NCBI RefSeq assembly: GCF_007741535.1
Contig: NZ_CP036525.1
Location: 5,580,001 to 5,644,000 of the forward strand
Length of the DNA stretch: 64,000 bases
Origin: Rubripirellula lacrimiformis
Lineage (GTDB): Bacteria; Planctomycetota; Planctomycetia; Pirellulales; Pirellulaceae
Reading direction: 5' to 3'
A model generated the notes under the pieces. That model saw nothing but the letters and a program-made list of their open reading frames with translations. It made no database searches and was not told the origin of the DNA. Shown here in pieces: positions 17,667-27,796 of this stretch (position 1 is the stretch's first letter; each line of letters begins with the position of its first letter). The translations under genes and the position numbers were made by a program.

Positions 17667-18194
17667 TCACGATCCGCTGTCCAACAATTCGAACAGCGCC
17701 TTCATCGCGCGGTCGTAGATACCGGGGGCCGTTGTGTCGCGAGAACCGGCGACGTTCAGCACATCGGGCCGCTGGTGCTGCAGCCATGCTTTGGCTGGGG
17801 CCAACGAATCGGCATCCAATCGGATCACAAAGTGAGGCTTGTGTTGCCGCTTGCAAATCCGCTGGGTCAGCAGAGTGCCGCCCTTGAGTCGACGTTCGTA
17901 GATGATCAACGTGGCGTCGCTGTCGATGACATTCTGGGCTGTCCGCGGCGGATAGCGGGACGATGTGTGTTCGACCAGATCGTATCGGCTGGGCACCGTC
18001 CCATCCTCGGCCACGCGTCCGCGAGGGCACCATCCGCCATGCTGGATCCCCAATGCAATCGCCACGTCCAAGCCAGCGCGGTCGACTCCGGTTTGCCCGC
18101 CCGAAACGATTCGACGCGGTAGATAACGCTGTGGATTCGTCGGATCTGCGGGCGGCTGGGCAGTCGAATCGTTCACGATCAATCGATTCCACAA
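17667..18194 (-). CDS. YpsA/SLOG-like protein (putative molybdenum carrier family)
   Basis: The product is 175 residues with the Rossmann-like start RRIVSGGQTGVDRAGLDVA, then GGWCPRGRVAEDG, RTAQNVIDSDATLII and a GGTLLT segment. These are hallmarks of the YpsA-related SLOG family annotated as putative molybdenum carrier, thought to bind a nucleotide-type ligand. The function is not established. The N-terminus is unclear: TTG 18194 is the longest start, while TTG 18182 or GTG 18176 are also possible because the domain begins only near residue 27. It may share a transcript with the downstream-of-RluA region, 47 bp away on the same strand. Confidence 0.75.
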   Translation of the reverse strand: MWNRLIVNDSTAQPPADPTNPQRYLPRRIVSGGQTGVDRAGLDVAIALGIQHGGWCPRGRVAEDGTVPSRYDLVEHTSSRYPPRTAQNVIDSDATLIIYERRLKGGTLLTQRICKRQHKPHFVIRLDADSLAPAKAWLQHQRPDVLNVAGSRDTTAPGIYDRAMKALFELLDSGS

Positions 18195-18241
18195 AAAGGA
18201 CGGCTGGGCAGCGGGTGTTGCTGCGGCACTCCGATTGGGTC

Positions 18242-19039
18242 TTACGAGGAACCGCCGGGCTTGATCATCGGCGGAATCTCAAATGCCCGTGCGACGCGTT
18301 TCCACGCCGACGATGGCTTTCCAATGATCGGTGCCCATTCGCTCCAAGACGAGGGAATGTCCGCAACGAACTCCATCGGATCACGGAGGGTCGGATGAAC
18401 AATTTGAAGCCGCCAACTGTGCAGAGCAACCCCTTTGGGCTGACCGCGAACGAATGCACCGTCAAATTGCCGCCGCGAACCGTATTTATTGTCCCCGAGC
18501 ACGGGGTGCCCGCGATCGGCAAATTGGACTCGAATTTGGTGTTTCCGGCCGCTAATCAATTGGACGGCGATCACCGTCGCGTTTTCCGTCCGGCCCAGGA
18601 CAAGAAACTGCAAAGATGCTTCCAGCGCGTCGGGTCCACCGACGACCACTCGCATGCGTTTGGCCGCGTCGTCTTTGCGAACATGATCGACCAGAACGCC
18701 TTCGTCGGGCGATCCGGCTTCGGATCGAAAGTCGCCTTCGACGACCGCCAGATAGATTTTGACCGCACCCTGACCGACCTTGTCGGCGAATTGCGGGGTC
18801 AATCGCGACGCCGCTTTGCTGGTTCTAGCCAGCACCAGGGCGCCGGTGGTCATCGAATCCAGTCTGCTAACAACGCCGACAAACACCTTGCCGGGCTTCT
18901 TGTATTTGACTCGCAAATAGTCGCACGCCATTGCGTGGACCGTCGGCAGCCCCGCTTCGGCCCCCATCGTCGCGATCCCCGCTGGCTTATCCACCACCAG
19001 CAAGTGGTTGTCTTCGTAAAGTACGTTCAAGCGGGACAT
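18242..19039 (-). CDS. RluA-family pseudouridine synthase
   Basis: From ATG 19039 the protein is 265 residues. It starts directly with the catalytic domain (LYEDNHLLVVDKPAGI). The RLD motif SRLDSMTTGALVLART carries the catalytic aspartate, followed by KIYLAVVEG and the later ISGRKHQIRVQFADRGHPVLG motif typical of RluA enzymes. There is no N-terminal S4 domain, so it is a short RluA/RluC-like form. It would convert uridine to pseudouridine in rRNA or tRNA; the site is unknown. The frame runs on to 19129 without family similarity. Confidence 0.88.
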   Translation of the reverse strand: MSRLNVLYEDNHLLVVDKPAGIATMGAEAGLPTVHAMACDYLRVKYKKPGKVFVGVVSRLDSMTTGALVLARTSKAASRLTPQFADKVGQGAVKIYLAVVEGDFRSEAGSPDEGVLVDHVRKDDAAKRMRVVVGGPDALEASLQFLVLGRTENATVIAVQLISGRKHQIRVQFADRGHPVLGDNKYGSRRQFDGAFVRGQPKGVALHSWRLQIVHPTLRDPMEFVADIPSSWSEWAPIIGKPSSAWKRVARAFEIPPMIKPGGSS

Positions 19040-19142
19040 GCACGGTATCGCAGTAGGAAGACGGGGGGGGGCGTGATACGCGTGCGATCGTCGGAACCGG
19101 CCTTGATCGACCGAGCCCGCGTCATGCACGGATAGTCACATT

Positions 19143-20927
19143 CTAAGCCAAACGGTCGCTGGCGATGTGGTAGTGCGGGTCTTCGGAAACGTTGACCTCG
19201 ACCAAGTCGCCGGCTTTGTCCAACAGGTCGCGACACTCTTTGCTGAGGTGCGTCAGGTGCAATCGCTTGCCGGCCGCCTCGTACTTTTCAGCCAATCCAT
19301 TGACGGCTTCAAGACCCGATTGATCGTAGACACGCGTGTAATAGAAATCGATCACTACATCGTCGGGGTCGTTGGCGACATCAAACATGTCCTTGAACGA
19401 CTGAACCGATGCAAAGAACAGAGGCCCGTGCAGTTGGTAGATCTTGCTGCCGAATTCGTTGTGCTTCACGTCGGCACCCATGTGAGTGGCGTGCTGCCAA
19501 GCAAAGACCAAGGCCGAAACGATGACACCCAAGATGACGGCCGAAGCCAAGTCGTGCATGACGACCGTGTAGCCGGCAACCAAGATCATCACCAACACGT
19601 CGCTGGTCGGCATCCGTCGGAACATCTTCAGCGAAGCCCATTCGAAGGTTCCGATCACGACCATGAACATCACGCCGACAAGTGCTGCCATCGGAATCTG
19701 TTCGATATACGGAGCCAGGAACAGCACGAACAGCAGCAAACAGACCGATGCGGTGATGCCAGAGAGCCGACCACGACCACCGGAGTTGACGTTGATCAAG
19801 GACTGGCCAATCATCGCACAGCCCCCCATCCCGCCGAACAGACCACACACCATATTGGCGACGCCCTGGCCGATGCACTCGCGATTGCCTTTACCACGAG
19901 TTTCGGTGATCTCGTCGATCAGCGTCAGCGTCATCAGGGATTCGATCAACCCGACTCCGCACAACACGATCGAGAATGGCAAAATGATTTTTAGTGTTTC
20001 GAATCGGAACGGGACCATTTCATAGTCATCCAAGAAGAATAACTTCGGCAGGCCACCACTGATTCCGCTTTCTTCGCCACCGGTCGCGGCGATCGTTTCG
20101 GCCACTTTGTTGGCGGCCGCTTTGATTTGGGCAGTCTCATCGACAGGCCGGATCTGCATGACGCTGACCAAACTAACGTCTACCGAATCGGTTGCCACCG
20201 ATGCGCTGTCCTGCGGAATCTCGGTCAACGATGCCAGTTCGGCACGCGCGTCCGCGATCGTCTTTGCTTTGGTATTGGTGCGAAGCATGTCGCCCACCGT
20301 TGCCAACATATTCGGTTGGCCCGGTTCGACGCCTCGGTTGATCGCGATGGAGATAACGGTGATCGTCAAAATCGCGGCCAAGGACGACGGGACCGCTCGA
20401 GTCAGCTTTGGCAACCAAGCGATGATTGCCATCGTCAGCGCGACCAATGCCAACATGATTCCCAACCGGCTACCCGACAGGAACACGAGGTTGCCTTCGT
20501 CAGAGAGCGTCTTAAAACTGCCCAACTGGGCCATCCCGATCACAATCGCCAATCCGTTGACAAACCCCAGCATCACCGAGTGAGGCACCATCCGAATCAG
20601 CTTCCCGAGTCGTGCGATCCCGATCAGGATTTGAAAAATCCCACACAGGATCACAGTTGGGAAAAGGTATTCCACGCCGTGCATGGCGACCAATGCAACC
20701 ACCACGACAGCCATCGCGCCGGTGGCCCCAGAAATCATTCCCGGCCGTCCACCCACCACGGCTGTGATCAGGCCGATGAAAAACGCTGAATACAATCCGA
20801 TCAGCGGCGATACGCCAGCAACGAACGCGAACGCAATTGCTTCGGGAACCAATGCCAACGCGACGGTGATTCCAGAGAGGATATCGTTTTTAAAGGAGCC
20901 AGATTGTCGGCGAAAAAAGTTCAGCAT
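19143..20927 (-). CDS. SulP-family anion transporter with STAS domain
   Basis: The product is 594 residues from ATG 20927 (another ATG at 20972 is possible). The SulP fold starts with [20 protein letters not shown] and has repeated membrane helices and the [12 protein letters not shown] motif. The C-terminal STAS domain (about 490-590) includes [19 protein letters not shown]. Members move bicarbonate, sulfate or similar anions, often with sodium or protons. Unusually, a hydrophilic segment of about 100 residues, rich in Ala, Asp, Glu, Ser and Thr, is inserted near residues 205-300 between membrane helices. Confidence 0.88.
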   Translation of the reverse strand: MLNFFRRQSGSFKNDILSGITVALALVPEAIAFAFVAGVSPLIGLYSAFFIGLITAVVGGRPGMISGATGAMAVVVVALVAMHGVEYLFPTVILCGIFQILIGIARLGKLIRMVPHSVMLGFVNGLAIVIGMAQLGSFKTLSDEGNLVFLSGSRLGIMLALVALTMAIIAWLPKLTRAVPSSLAAILTITVISIAINRGVEPGQPNMLATVGDMLRTNTKAKTIADARAELASLTEIPQDSASVATDSVDVSLVSVMQIRPVDETAQIKAAANKVAETIAATGGEESGISGGLPKLFFLDDYEMVPFRFETLKIILPFSIVLCGVGLIESLMTLTLIDEITETRGKGNRECIGQGVANMVCGLFGGMGGCAMIGQSLINVNSGGRGRLSGITASVCLLLFVLFLAPYIEQIPMAALVGVMFMVVIGTFEWASLKMFRRMPTSDVLVMILVAGYTVVMHDLASAVILGVIVSALVFAWQHATHMGADVKHNEFGSKIYQLHGPLFFASVQSFKDMFDVANDPDDVVIDFYYTRVYDQSGLEAVNGLAEKYEAAGKRLHLTHLSKECRDLLDKAGDLVEVNVSEDPHYHIASDRLA

Positions 20928-21520
20928 TTCAGCATTCGATGAAGGAAGAGGTGCCACGTGGTGTGGAAGCATCGCGAGGGATCGACGCTACGCAGATTGC
21001 GCCGCGGATCACCTGGCTCAGTTGGCGAGTCGATCGTTCCATCCGAGTCGACGGCCAGGGCATCAGCCCGACGCGGCGAGGCGACACGATCGATGTCGAA
21101 CTCTAGCACACGCGAAGCCGAAATATAGTTGACCGTTTGTAACGGTCAACGCTGAATTATCGGCCGCCCGGGTTAGGAGAACCCTGGCGAAAAAAGAAGC
21201 AAATACGGCCATCTGGCTTTGCGGGGCATGCTTTGCCTTTAACCAGCCTGGGGCGAAATGATCAGCACCGATACCCCGAAAACAGTGCGATACGATTGAA
21301 CACAGTTGCTCGAGGCGACTTTTTCCCAACAACACCATTTTCCATCGCATCGCCCCGCCAACGGGTCCCCCAAATTAGAAAAACGTGGCAAAGCCAACGA
21401 AGTAGCGAAGTAGGCCGGAACAAGGAGCGGAGCGACGCAGATCCGGCAATCAAACATCCCAGGCAAAACCAAACGATCCCCAAACAGCGATTGGATCGAT
21501 CCGGCCCACAGACTCAATGC
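20928..21520. other. Intergenic region upstream of the SulP gene
   Basis: These roughly 590 bp contain one copy of the 42-bp REP-like hairpin (21410-21451) and no coding frame I can support. The SulP promoter should lie near the left end. The right end grades into the palindromic repeat array. Confidence 0.5.
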
Positions 21521-21947
21521 CGAAACGCGCGGCCCGCCGCGCACGCGGTGAAACGACAAGCCGACGCACCGCCCACCCCATCGTTTAACCGCGTGGGCAA
21601 CGCCCCGTGCGTCCACGCAACCAAACGCGCGACCCGCCGGGCACGCGCCTAAACGACAAGCCGACGCACCGCCCACGGGCAAATCGTTTAACCGCGTGGG
21701 CAACGCCCCGTGCGTAACCGCAACCAAACGCGCGGCCCGATGGGCACGCGCCTAAACGACAAGCCGACGCACCGCCCACGGGCAAATCGTTTAACCGCGT
21801 GGGCAACGCCCCGTGCGTCCACACAACCAAACGCGCGACCCGCCGGGCACGCGCGTAAACGACAAGCCGACGCACCGCCCAAGGCAAATCGTTTAACCGC
21901 GTGGGCAACGCCCCGTGCGTCCACACAACCAAACGCGCGGCCCGCCG
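21521..21947. repeat. 100-103-bp variant tandem array of the palindromic repeat
   Basis: The AAACGACAAGCCGACGC segment recurs at about 21551, 21651, 21754 and 21857, and again at 23538 beyond the IS. The core here starts CGTTTAACCGCGTGGGCAA and ends GGGCACGCGCCTAAACG, the same palindrome as at 1801-2372 with different linkers. IS1182-like copy 3 interrupts a unit at 21943-21947 (CGCCG). Confidence 0.88.
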
Positions 21948-23521
21948 AGACTGTGAATAATTGGCCGGTTGTGGCTTGACGCCGTGTTTTTGAAGTGGTT
22001 TTTCAAAAATTTTGGATTGCCGGTCGTCGTCAAAGTTTCAGGTTGAAGCTTCGGTGGTTCTTTTGTCTTGGTGGATCGCTTTGAAGCTTCGTTGGACGCG
22101 ATGCGTCCAACGATTGGAGACCGGAGGCCAACCTCAAGGCGTCGCAGTACAGGATTGCCTCATCAGTGTTTGTAAAAATCCTAGGTTGTTCAATCGATTG
22201 AAGTTGTTCACCAGCACGTGCCAAAGCGTTTGGGCCATTGCTTTCTTCTGGCCACGAACCCGGAACTGATGAAGACCGCGATTACGACATTCCGCGTTGG
22301 GAAATTCAGCTATCGATGGACGTCGTCTCAACATCTCCTGCGCCTCGGGTGTCCCCATCCTCTTTCGATACCTCGCCATCGCGTCGCTATCGCCCGGCTT
22401 GCTCGCATGGGGATCCTTGCCGTTAGCGACTTGTCTTTTGATGTCCTTCAGTGGACCGTAAACCTCCGTCCCCGCAGCGTCCATCGCTTCGATATCGCTC
22501 GCTTTGGTGAACCCGCCGTCGACCAAGTAGTGTGCCGGCGTCACCCCATAGGTGCGGCAGATCGACTCGTACATCGGAAGCATCTCACCTTGATCGCTGC
22601 CCTGATTGTCAACGCTCACGCCGACGACAATTCGAGAGTCGCCGTCGCTGGCGAATTGGACGTTATAGGCGGGGCGAAAACCGCCGTCTCCCATCTTCAT
22701 CCGCGCCGCTTCGGGGTCCGTTGTGGAGGCTCGTGGGGTCGACTTGCTTTTGCGTGATCGTTTCTCTTTACGACGTCGCTCAAGTTCTTTGAGGTTCTCT
22801 TGAGCCGCCTTGATACGCTCGAGTCGTTCGTCGGCAGCACGCTTGCGGGCGGCCTGTTCGGCCCGAGTTGCCGCGGCAGCTTCCTCGTCGGATCGCTCGG
22901 CGAGTTCCTTTACATAGTCTTCGGCAACCTCTTGCATCTGTTGGAGCGTCGATTCGGACCGAAACGAACTGCTGCCGGCCGAGGCACGCACCCGCATGCC
23001 ATCCTGCCCGATGGTATCCAACGTGATCAGTTTTTCGCTCAGCAGCACGGCGATCGAGTCGCTAAGCAACTTCTCGAGATACTCGGCGTTGCCGCTGCGA
23101 AAGTCGCTCAGGGTGTGATGATTAACCGTGACATCGCCGCAGATCCACAGGTAGTGGAAGTCGCGGGTGGTCAAATCGCTCAAACGGCGGGCGCTACTGA
23201 TCCCTTCGAGCGTTGCGTAGAACCACAGGGCGAAGAGGATTCGCGGATCGATCGGGGTGCGACCACGACCATCTACTTTCGATTTAATCTTCTCGTAAAG
23301 CGGTCCGAGGTCGAGCGATTCGCAGTACTGCCATACCAAACGAACGCGGTGCTCGCGGGCCACCATCTGGTCAAGCGAATAGAACCGCATCTCAACTTGG
23401 CTGCGTTCGGGGCGGTGGGTGCGAGCGGAACCACGCTGCTGAGCATCGGTTGGAATTTTCATGCAAATAATTTAGCCCCATGCAGAAATCCAACAAGCCA
23501 AAACTCAATTATTCACAGCCT
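21948..23521 (-). mobile_element. IS1182-like insertion sequence, copy 3 (1574 bp)
   Basis: This is the same element as at 227-1800 and 2373-3946, in the opposite orientation. It is flanked by a 5-bp direct repeat CGCCG (21943-21947 and 23522-23526). The target is the same point of the palindromic core (between GGCC and GGGCACGCG) as for the other two copies, although the duplicated bases differ. Its sequence agrees with copy 2 where copies 1 and 2 differ. Confidence 0.93.
22134..23462 (-). CDS. IS1182-family transposase (copy 3)
   Basis: The 442-residue protein is identical to those encoded at 286-1614 and 2432-3760, with D154, D315 and the C-terminal glutamate region intact. The frame is complete. 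Three indistinguishable proteins inside 24 kb argue for recent transposition rather than old, decaying copies. Confidence 0.93.
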   Translation of the reverse strand: MKIPTDAQQRGSARTHRPERSQVEMRFYSLDQMVAREHRVRLVWQYCESLDLGPLYEKIKSKVDGRGRTPIDPRILFALWFYATLEGISSARRLSDLTTRDFHYLWICGDVTVNHHTLSDFRSGNAEYLEKLLSDSIAVLLSEKLITLDTIGQDGMRVRASAGSSSFRSESTLQQMQEVAEDYVKELAERSDEEAAAATRAEQAARKRAADERLERIKAAQENLKELERRRKEKRSRKSKSTPRASTTDPEAARMKMGDGGFRPAYNVQFASDGDSRIVVGVSVDNQGSDQGEMLPMYESICRTYGVTPAHYLVDGGFTKASDIEAMDAAGTEVYGPLKDIKRQVANGKDPHASKPGDSDAMARYRKRMGTPEAQEMLRRRPSIAEFPNAECRNRGLHQFRVRGQKKAMAQTLWHVLVNNFNRLNNLGFLQTLMRQSCTATP

Positions 23522-23722
23522 CGCCGGGCACGCGCCTAAACGACAAGCCGACGCACCGCCCAAGGGCAAATCGTTTCACCGCGTGGGCAACGCCCCGTGC
23601 GTCCACGCAACCAAACGCGCGGCCCGATGGGCACGCGGTTAAACGAGCAAAACCGGCCCCATCCTCCACCCGCACGCCCCATCCTTTCACCGCGCGGGCA
23701 ACGCCCCGTGCGTCCACACAAC
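23522..23722. repeat. Palindromic repeat units right of IS copy 3
   Basis: This completes the unit split by the IS and adds about one and a half diverged units, ending in CGCCCCGTGCGTCCACACAA. The remaining 150 bp to the glcF stop hold no recognisable feature. Confidence 0.85.
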
Positions 23723-23872
23723 GCAACGATAAGCAGGCAATCACGCTGCCTTCGCGGATACCCGCCGGGCCGCTTGGGAGCAGATCGATAGCGAACGGGA
23801 ATTGGTCGTGACCTGGCGCCGGGCGACTCACCATTGCCGTTGAAAGTCAGTAGGCCACTGGCAACCAACCGA

Positions 23873-25186
23873 TCAGCGTGCTGACTGATAGGCGTCGCGC
23901 AGCACCTGCATCGTGTGTTTTACTTCGATCGATGATCCGGCCTGGCGTAGATGAATCGCCAACTGCGTCATGCATCCGATATTCCCGCTGGCCACCACCT
24001 GTGCCCCGGTTGCGATCACGTTGGCGGCCTTCTGTTGCCCCAACGAAGTCGCAATCTCGGGCTGTTCGATGTTGTAGGTCCCCGCCGATCCGCAACACAG
24101 ATGCCCCTCGGCAATCTCGATCACTTCCACCCCAGGGATCATCTGCAACAGTTCACGAGGTTGCACTCGCACCCCTTGCGCATTGGCCAGGTGACATGCG
24201 TCGTGATAGGCAACCTTCAACGTCGCCGCTGATCCGGATTGCTGAGAATCGTTTGATTGCTGGGCGTTGCTCGTCCGCTGGTCGGCAATCGGCACCAAGT
24301 CGCCCAACTGGATTAGAAACGCTGATACATCGACGACGCGGTGACGGAACGATTCCGCCCGATCCTGATCCGGAGTTCCCTTCATGATCAGGTGGTATTC
24401 GTGCATCCCCGAACCGCATCCCGCGGCGTTGGTCACGATGGCATCCACATCATCGGGGAAGGCATCCAAATTCTTCTTCGCGAATGACTGAGCGGCATCT
24501 TGGTTGCCAACATGCCAACTGAGCGCACCGCAGCATCCTTGCGACGCAGGCACCACAACCTCGACACCGTTTCGCGTCAACACGTCGATCGTGGCCGTGT
24601 TGATATCCGGATCCAAAACAGATTGGGCGCACCCGGTCAGTAACGCCACGCGTGCCCGACGCGTCCCGACGGCCGGGTTCACCGCTGCCCAGGTTTGTTT
24701 CGGCGGCAGCGAATCGGGCAACAGGTCCAACATCACGCGCAGAGACGATGGGACCAGAAACGCAAACGGTTTGGCTAGTTTTCCGGACATCGCAGCTGCC
24801 CGAAATCGACCGGGATAGGGCAACGTGAACTGAGCCAGCGAGCGACGGAACCGATCCCCCCAACCTCGTTTGCGTTTGGGTTCGACCAATGCCCGAAAGG
24901 GACTGATCAGATCGCGGTAGGGAACGCCCGACGGACATGCCGGTTCGCAAGCCAAACATCCTAAACACGGGTCGATATGAGGCATCGCGTCGTCAATCGA
25001 CAAATTATTTTCCAACACTTCCTTCATCATCACGATACGCCCACGCGGCGACGCAGTTTCCTGGCCGAGTTCCTGGTAGGTCGGGCAGGCAGCCAGGCAG
25101 AAACCACAGTGCACGCAGGTACTGACAGCCGACGCCATCTCTTCGCCAAGAGGTCCGTGTTGATCAGGATCAATCGAATGCAGCAT
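23873..25186 (-). CDS. glcF: Glycolate oxidase iron-sulfur subunit
   Basis: The product is 437 residues from ATG 25186 (TTG at 25192 is also possible). Two 4Fe-4S ferredoxin motifs occur early: CVHCGFCLAACP and CLGCLACEPACP. Two CCG domains follow, with GCCGALSWH and LCCGSAGTYN. It would pass electrons from GlcD/GlcE flavin to the membrane quinone pool during oxidation of glycolate to glyoxylate. It is the last gene of the glcD-glcE-glcF run, 83 bp after glcE. The length and motif order are usual for GlcF. Confidence 0.92.
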   Translation of the reverse strand: MLHSIDPDQHGPLGEEMASAVSTCVHCGFCLAACPTYQELGQETASPRGRIVMMKEVLENNLSIDDAMPHIDPCLGCLACEPACPSGVPYRDLISPFRALVEPKRKRGWGDRFRRSLAQFTLPYPGRFRAAAMSGKLAKPFAFLVPSSLRVMLDLLPDSLPPKQTWAAVNPAVGTRRARVALLTGCAQSVLDPDINTATIDVLTRNGVEVVVPASQGCCGALSWHVGNQDAAQSFAKKNLDAFPDDVDAIVTNAAGCGSGMHEYHLIMKGTPDQDRAESFRHRVVDVSAFLIQLGDLVPIADQRTSNAQQSNDSQQSGSAATLKVAYHDACHLANAQGVRVQPRELLQMIPGVEVIEIAEGHLCCGSAGTYNIEQPEIATSLGQQKAANVIATGAQVVASGNIGCMTQLAIHLRQAGSSIEVKHTMQVLRDAYQSAR

Positions 25187-25269
25187 CGTCAAACCAATAG
25201 GGATTCAGTCAGGGCGTTGTCCCCAATGACAACGCCCAATCTTTGTTGCGGAAACGTGTCAGAGGGACG

Positions 25270-26346
25270 TCAGAGTGGGAATTTCCCCAACGGGTCCATC
25301 GCGTGTTGAATTTTCGCGTGCAGCGCCGCCTTGGGTAGCGTGCCGATGAACGGCTGTGGCGTCTCGCCCTGAACGACCAACCCGGCCATCCCGCGCACTG
25401 TCAATTCGCCGGCCAGCACGTCAAGGTCATCGATCGCGATCCACATCACGTTGCCAGCCGCGCTGACGTGCGTTCGGTATCCAGGCTGGCCCGCCAACGA
25501 CGCTTCCAAATCCAAGAAAGACGCGGCGGTGATCGGCACCTTGACCACAAAACGCGACTCCGGTGCAAACTTCAGTTCGTTCACGTCGAACCAAAACCGA
25601 TCACTGTCATCACAGTCCGCGACATCTTGCCCCCAATGTTCCCTGATCGCGGCAGCGATGGCATCACAAAATGGGGGCGGACCAGCGATTCGAACGAACA
25701 GCGTCTTCAAGCCGGGCCGGTAATCGATGGCGTCTAGTTCCCAGTGACTAGCGGCCGCCTGGTTGGTCCGCTGCATCGCCTGCTGATCCGATTGGCAAGC
25801 GATCGCCAGACTGCGAGTCGCGATGGGACGGGGAAACACTTTAAAATTCAGCGAGGTGATCACGCCTAGCCTGCCAAGGCTGCCGACCATCATCTTGGGC
25901 AAATCAAAACCCGCGGCGTTCTTTACGACCTTGCCACCGGCTCGAATCAAATTACCTTCGCCGGAAACAAAGTTGACGCCAATCACAAAGTCTCGCAGCC
26001 CACCAAACCGGAACCGTCCGGGACCGGACAAGCCGGATGCCAGAGATCCGCCAATCGTGGCCCCGGCGGCCACCAACATGGGGTCGAAGGGCAAGTACTG
26101 GTTCCGCTGCGCCAAAACCGCCGCGATCTCGTCGACCCGCGTGCCAGCCAAGGCCGTGAACGTGTACTCCGACGGCTCGTACTCGACCACACCCGATACG
26201 GCTGCAAGTGAGACGATCGTGGCGTCACATTGATCAGCGGAAAGGGACGGCTTGGTCTGGCTGCCGATCGGCCGAACCAGTTGGCACGACTTCACCGCGT
26301 CGACAACTTCGGATTCACAGGTGGGCTGCAAAATGGAATTATTCAC
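25270..26346 (-). CDS. glcE: Glycolate oxidase FAD-binding subunit
   Basis: The product is 358 residues with a GTG start at 26346, overlapping the end of glcD by 8 bp. The FAD-binding type 4 (PCMH) pattern is clear: [50 protein letters not shown] and [16 protein letters not shown]. GlcE is the second flavin subunit of the membrane-associated glycolate dehydrogenase. The tight overlap with glcD supports co-translation. Confidence 0.92.
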   Translation of the reverse strand: MNNSILQPTCESEVVDAVKSCQLVRPIGSQTKPSLSADQCDATIVSLAAVSGVVEYEPSEYTFTALAGTRVDEIAAVLAQRNQYLPFDPMLVAAGATIGGSLASGLSGPGRFRFGGLRDFVIGVNFVSGEGNLIRAGGKVVKNAAGFDLPKMMVGSLGRLGVITSLNFKVFPRPIATRSLAIACQSDQQAMQRTNQAAASHWELDAIDYRPGLKTLFVRIAGPPPFCDAIAAAIREHWGQDVADCDDSDRFWFDVNELKFAPESRFVVKVPITAASFLDLEASLAGQPGYRTHVSAAGNVMWIAIDDLDVLAGELTVRGMAGLVVQGETPQPFIGTLPKAALHAKIQHAMDPLGKFPL

Positions 26347-27796
26347 GATGGATGACCCCCGCTTTTTCCAGTGGATGCAATCCAGTCAGCGACAATGCTG
26401 GCGCTTCGGTACCGGGGAACATCTTGCCCGGGTTGGCGACCAATTTGGGGTCAAAGGCACGTCGCAATCGATCGAACATATCCACCGTTGGTTCATCAAA
26501 CATTTGTGGCAAGAAATCCCGTTTCTCCATCCCGACACCATGTTCACCGGTGATCGAGCCGCCCATTTCGATGCACATTCGCGACAGTTCCGCGGCAACC
26601 TCTTCGGCGCGGTGCAGTTGGCCCGGCTGGTTCCCATCGAACATGATCAGCGGATGCAGATTACCATCCCCGGCATGGAACACGTTGGCCACTCGGATGC
26701 CGGATCGTTTACCAATTTCTTCGATCCGCACCAACGCTTCGCCCAAACGTTTGCGTGGCACGACACCGTCCTGGACCAAAAAATCCGGACTCAATCGACC
26801 GACCGCCGAAAACACACTCTTTCGCCCCTTCCAAATCCTTAGCCGTTCGGCGTCGTCCTTTGCGACCACTCGCACGATCGGCCCGGTAGCGGCGATCACC
26901 TGTTCGAGTTGATCGCGTTCAAAGGCCAGCCGCTCGCTTGGGCCTTCGAGTTCCACAATCAAAACGGCGGTTGCATCGTGCGGGTAGTTGCACTGGACCG
27001 CTGCTTCGGCCGCTTCGATCGATGTTGCGTCCATGATCTCCATCGCACCGGGCAGCAGCCCCGAATCGATCACAGCGGATACCGCGTCACCAGCGGCGCG
27101 AAGCGAATCGTAACCCACTAGAACGGTATGGAACTGTTCCGGTTGGGGCAGCAACCGCAACGTGATCTCCAACGCCACGCCGAACAATCCTTCGCTTCCA
27201 CAAAACAGTCCAGTGTAGTCGGGCCCGATGGTTTCCACACTGGGGCCACCCATCGTCACCACTTCGCCATCGGCGGTGACCGCTTTGATCCCGATCACGT
27301 GATTCGAAGTCATGCCGTATTTCAAACAGTGTGCACCACCGGAATTGAACGCGACATTGCCACCAATCGTGCAGACCGTTTGGCTAGACGGATCGGGTGC
27401 GAAATACAGTCCATGCGGTGCCGCGGCTTGCGACACCTTGATATTGATCACTCCCGGTTCGACGACGGCTGTGCGTGCGTCGGGATCCAGATTTAGAATT
27501 CGATTCAATCGGTTCAGCGCGATCACGATCCCGTCAGCCACCGGCAGCGAACCGCCTGACAAACTGGTCCCTGACCCGCGTGCGACAAAGGGGACGTCGT
27601 TGTCGTGACACCAACGGACAGCCGCGATGACTTCGTCCGTCGTTTCCGGGATCACAACGCCAAGGGGCTTCGCACTGAACGCGGTCAATCCATCGGATTC
27701 GAAAGCTGCGCGAGATGCCGCATCAGCTACCAATCGATGGCCCGGAAACAGTTTGCGCAAGCCTTCAAGTCGGTCGTTCACTGCAGCGTTGCTCAC
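26339..27796 (-). CDS. glcD: Glycolate oxidase subunit, FAD-linked dehydrogenase
   Basis: The FAD-linked oxidase has [14 protein letters not shown] in the N-terminal FAD domain. The C-terminal half has [16 protein letters not shown] and SMIGTEHG-type sequence ([17 protein letters not shown]), typical of GlcD/D-lactate dehydrogenases. It oxidises glycolate (and often D-lactate) to the 2-oxoacid. GTG 27796 is chosen: it overlaps the aminotransferase stop as GTGA and gives 485 residues, close to usual GlcD length. An in-frame start at 27883 would run 90 bp into the neighbour. The gene lies between the aminotransferase and glcE. Confidence 0.9.
   Translation of the reverse strand: MSNAAVNDRLEGLRKLFPGHRLVADAASRAAFESDGLTAFSAKPLGVVIPETTDEVIAAVRWCHDNDVPFVARGSGTSLSGGSLPVADGIVIALNRLNRILNLDPDARTAVVEPGVINIKVSQAAAPHGLYFAPDPSSQTVCTIGGNVAFNSGGAHCLKYGMTSNHVIGIKAVTADGEVVTMGGPSVETIGPDYTGLFCGSEGLFGVALEITLRLLPQPEQFHTVLVGYDSLRAAGDAVSAVIDSGLLPGAMEIMDATSIEAAEAAVQCNYPHDATAVLIVELEGPSERLAFERDQLEQVIAATGPIVRVVAKDDAERLRIWKGRKSVFSAVGRLSPDFLVQDGVVPRKRLGEALVRIEEIGKRSGIRVANVFHAGDGNLHPLIMFDGNQPGQLHRAEEVAAELSRMCIEMGGSITGEHGVGMEKRDFLPQMFDEPTVDMFDRLRRAFDPKLVANPGKMFPGTEAPALSLTGLHPLEKAGVIHRE

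Noticed and set aside
19167-19994. Plus-strand frame of 275 codons opposite the SulP gene
   Set aside because: His/Gln/Asp-rich translation without a fold, antisense to a well-supported transporter.
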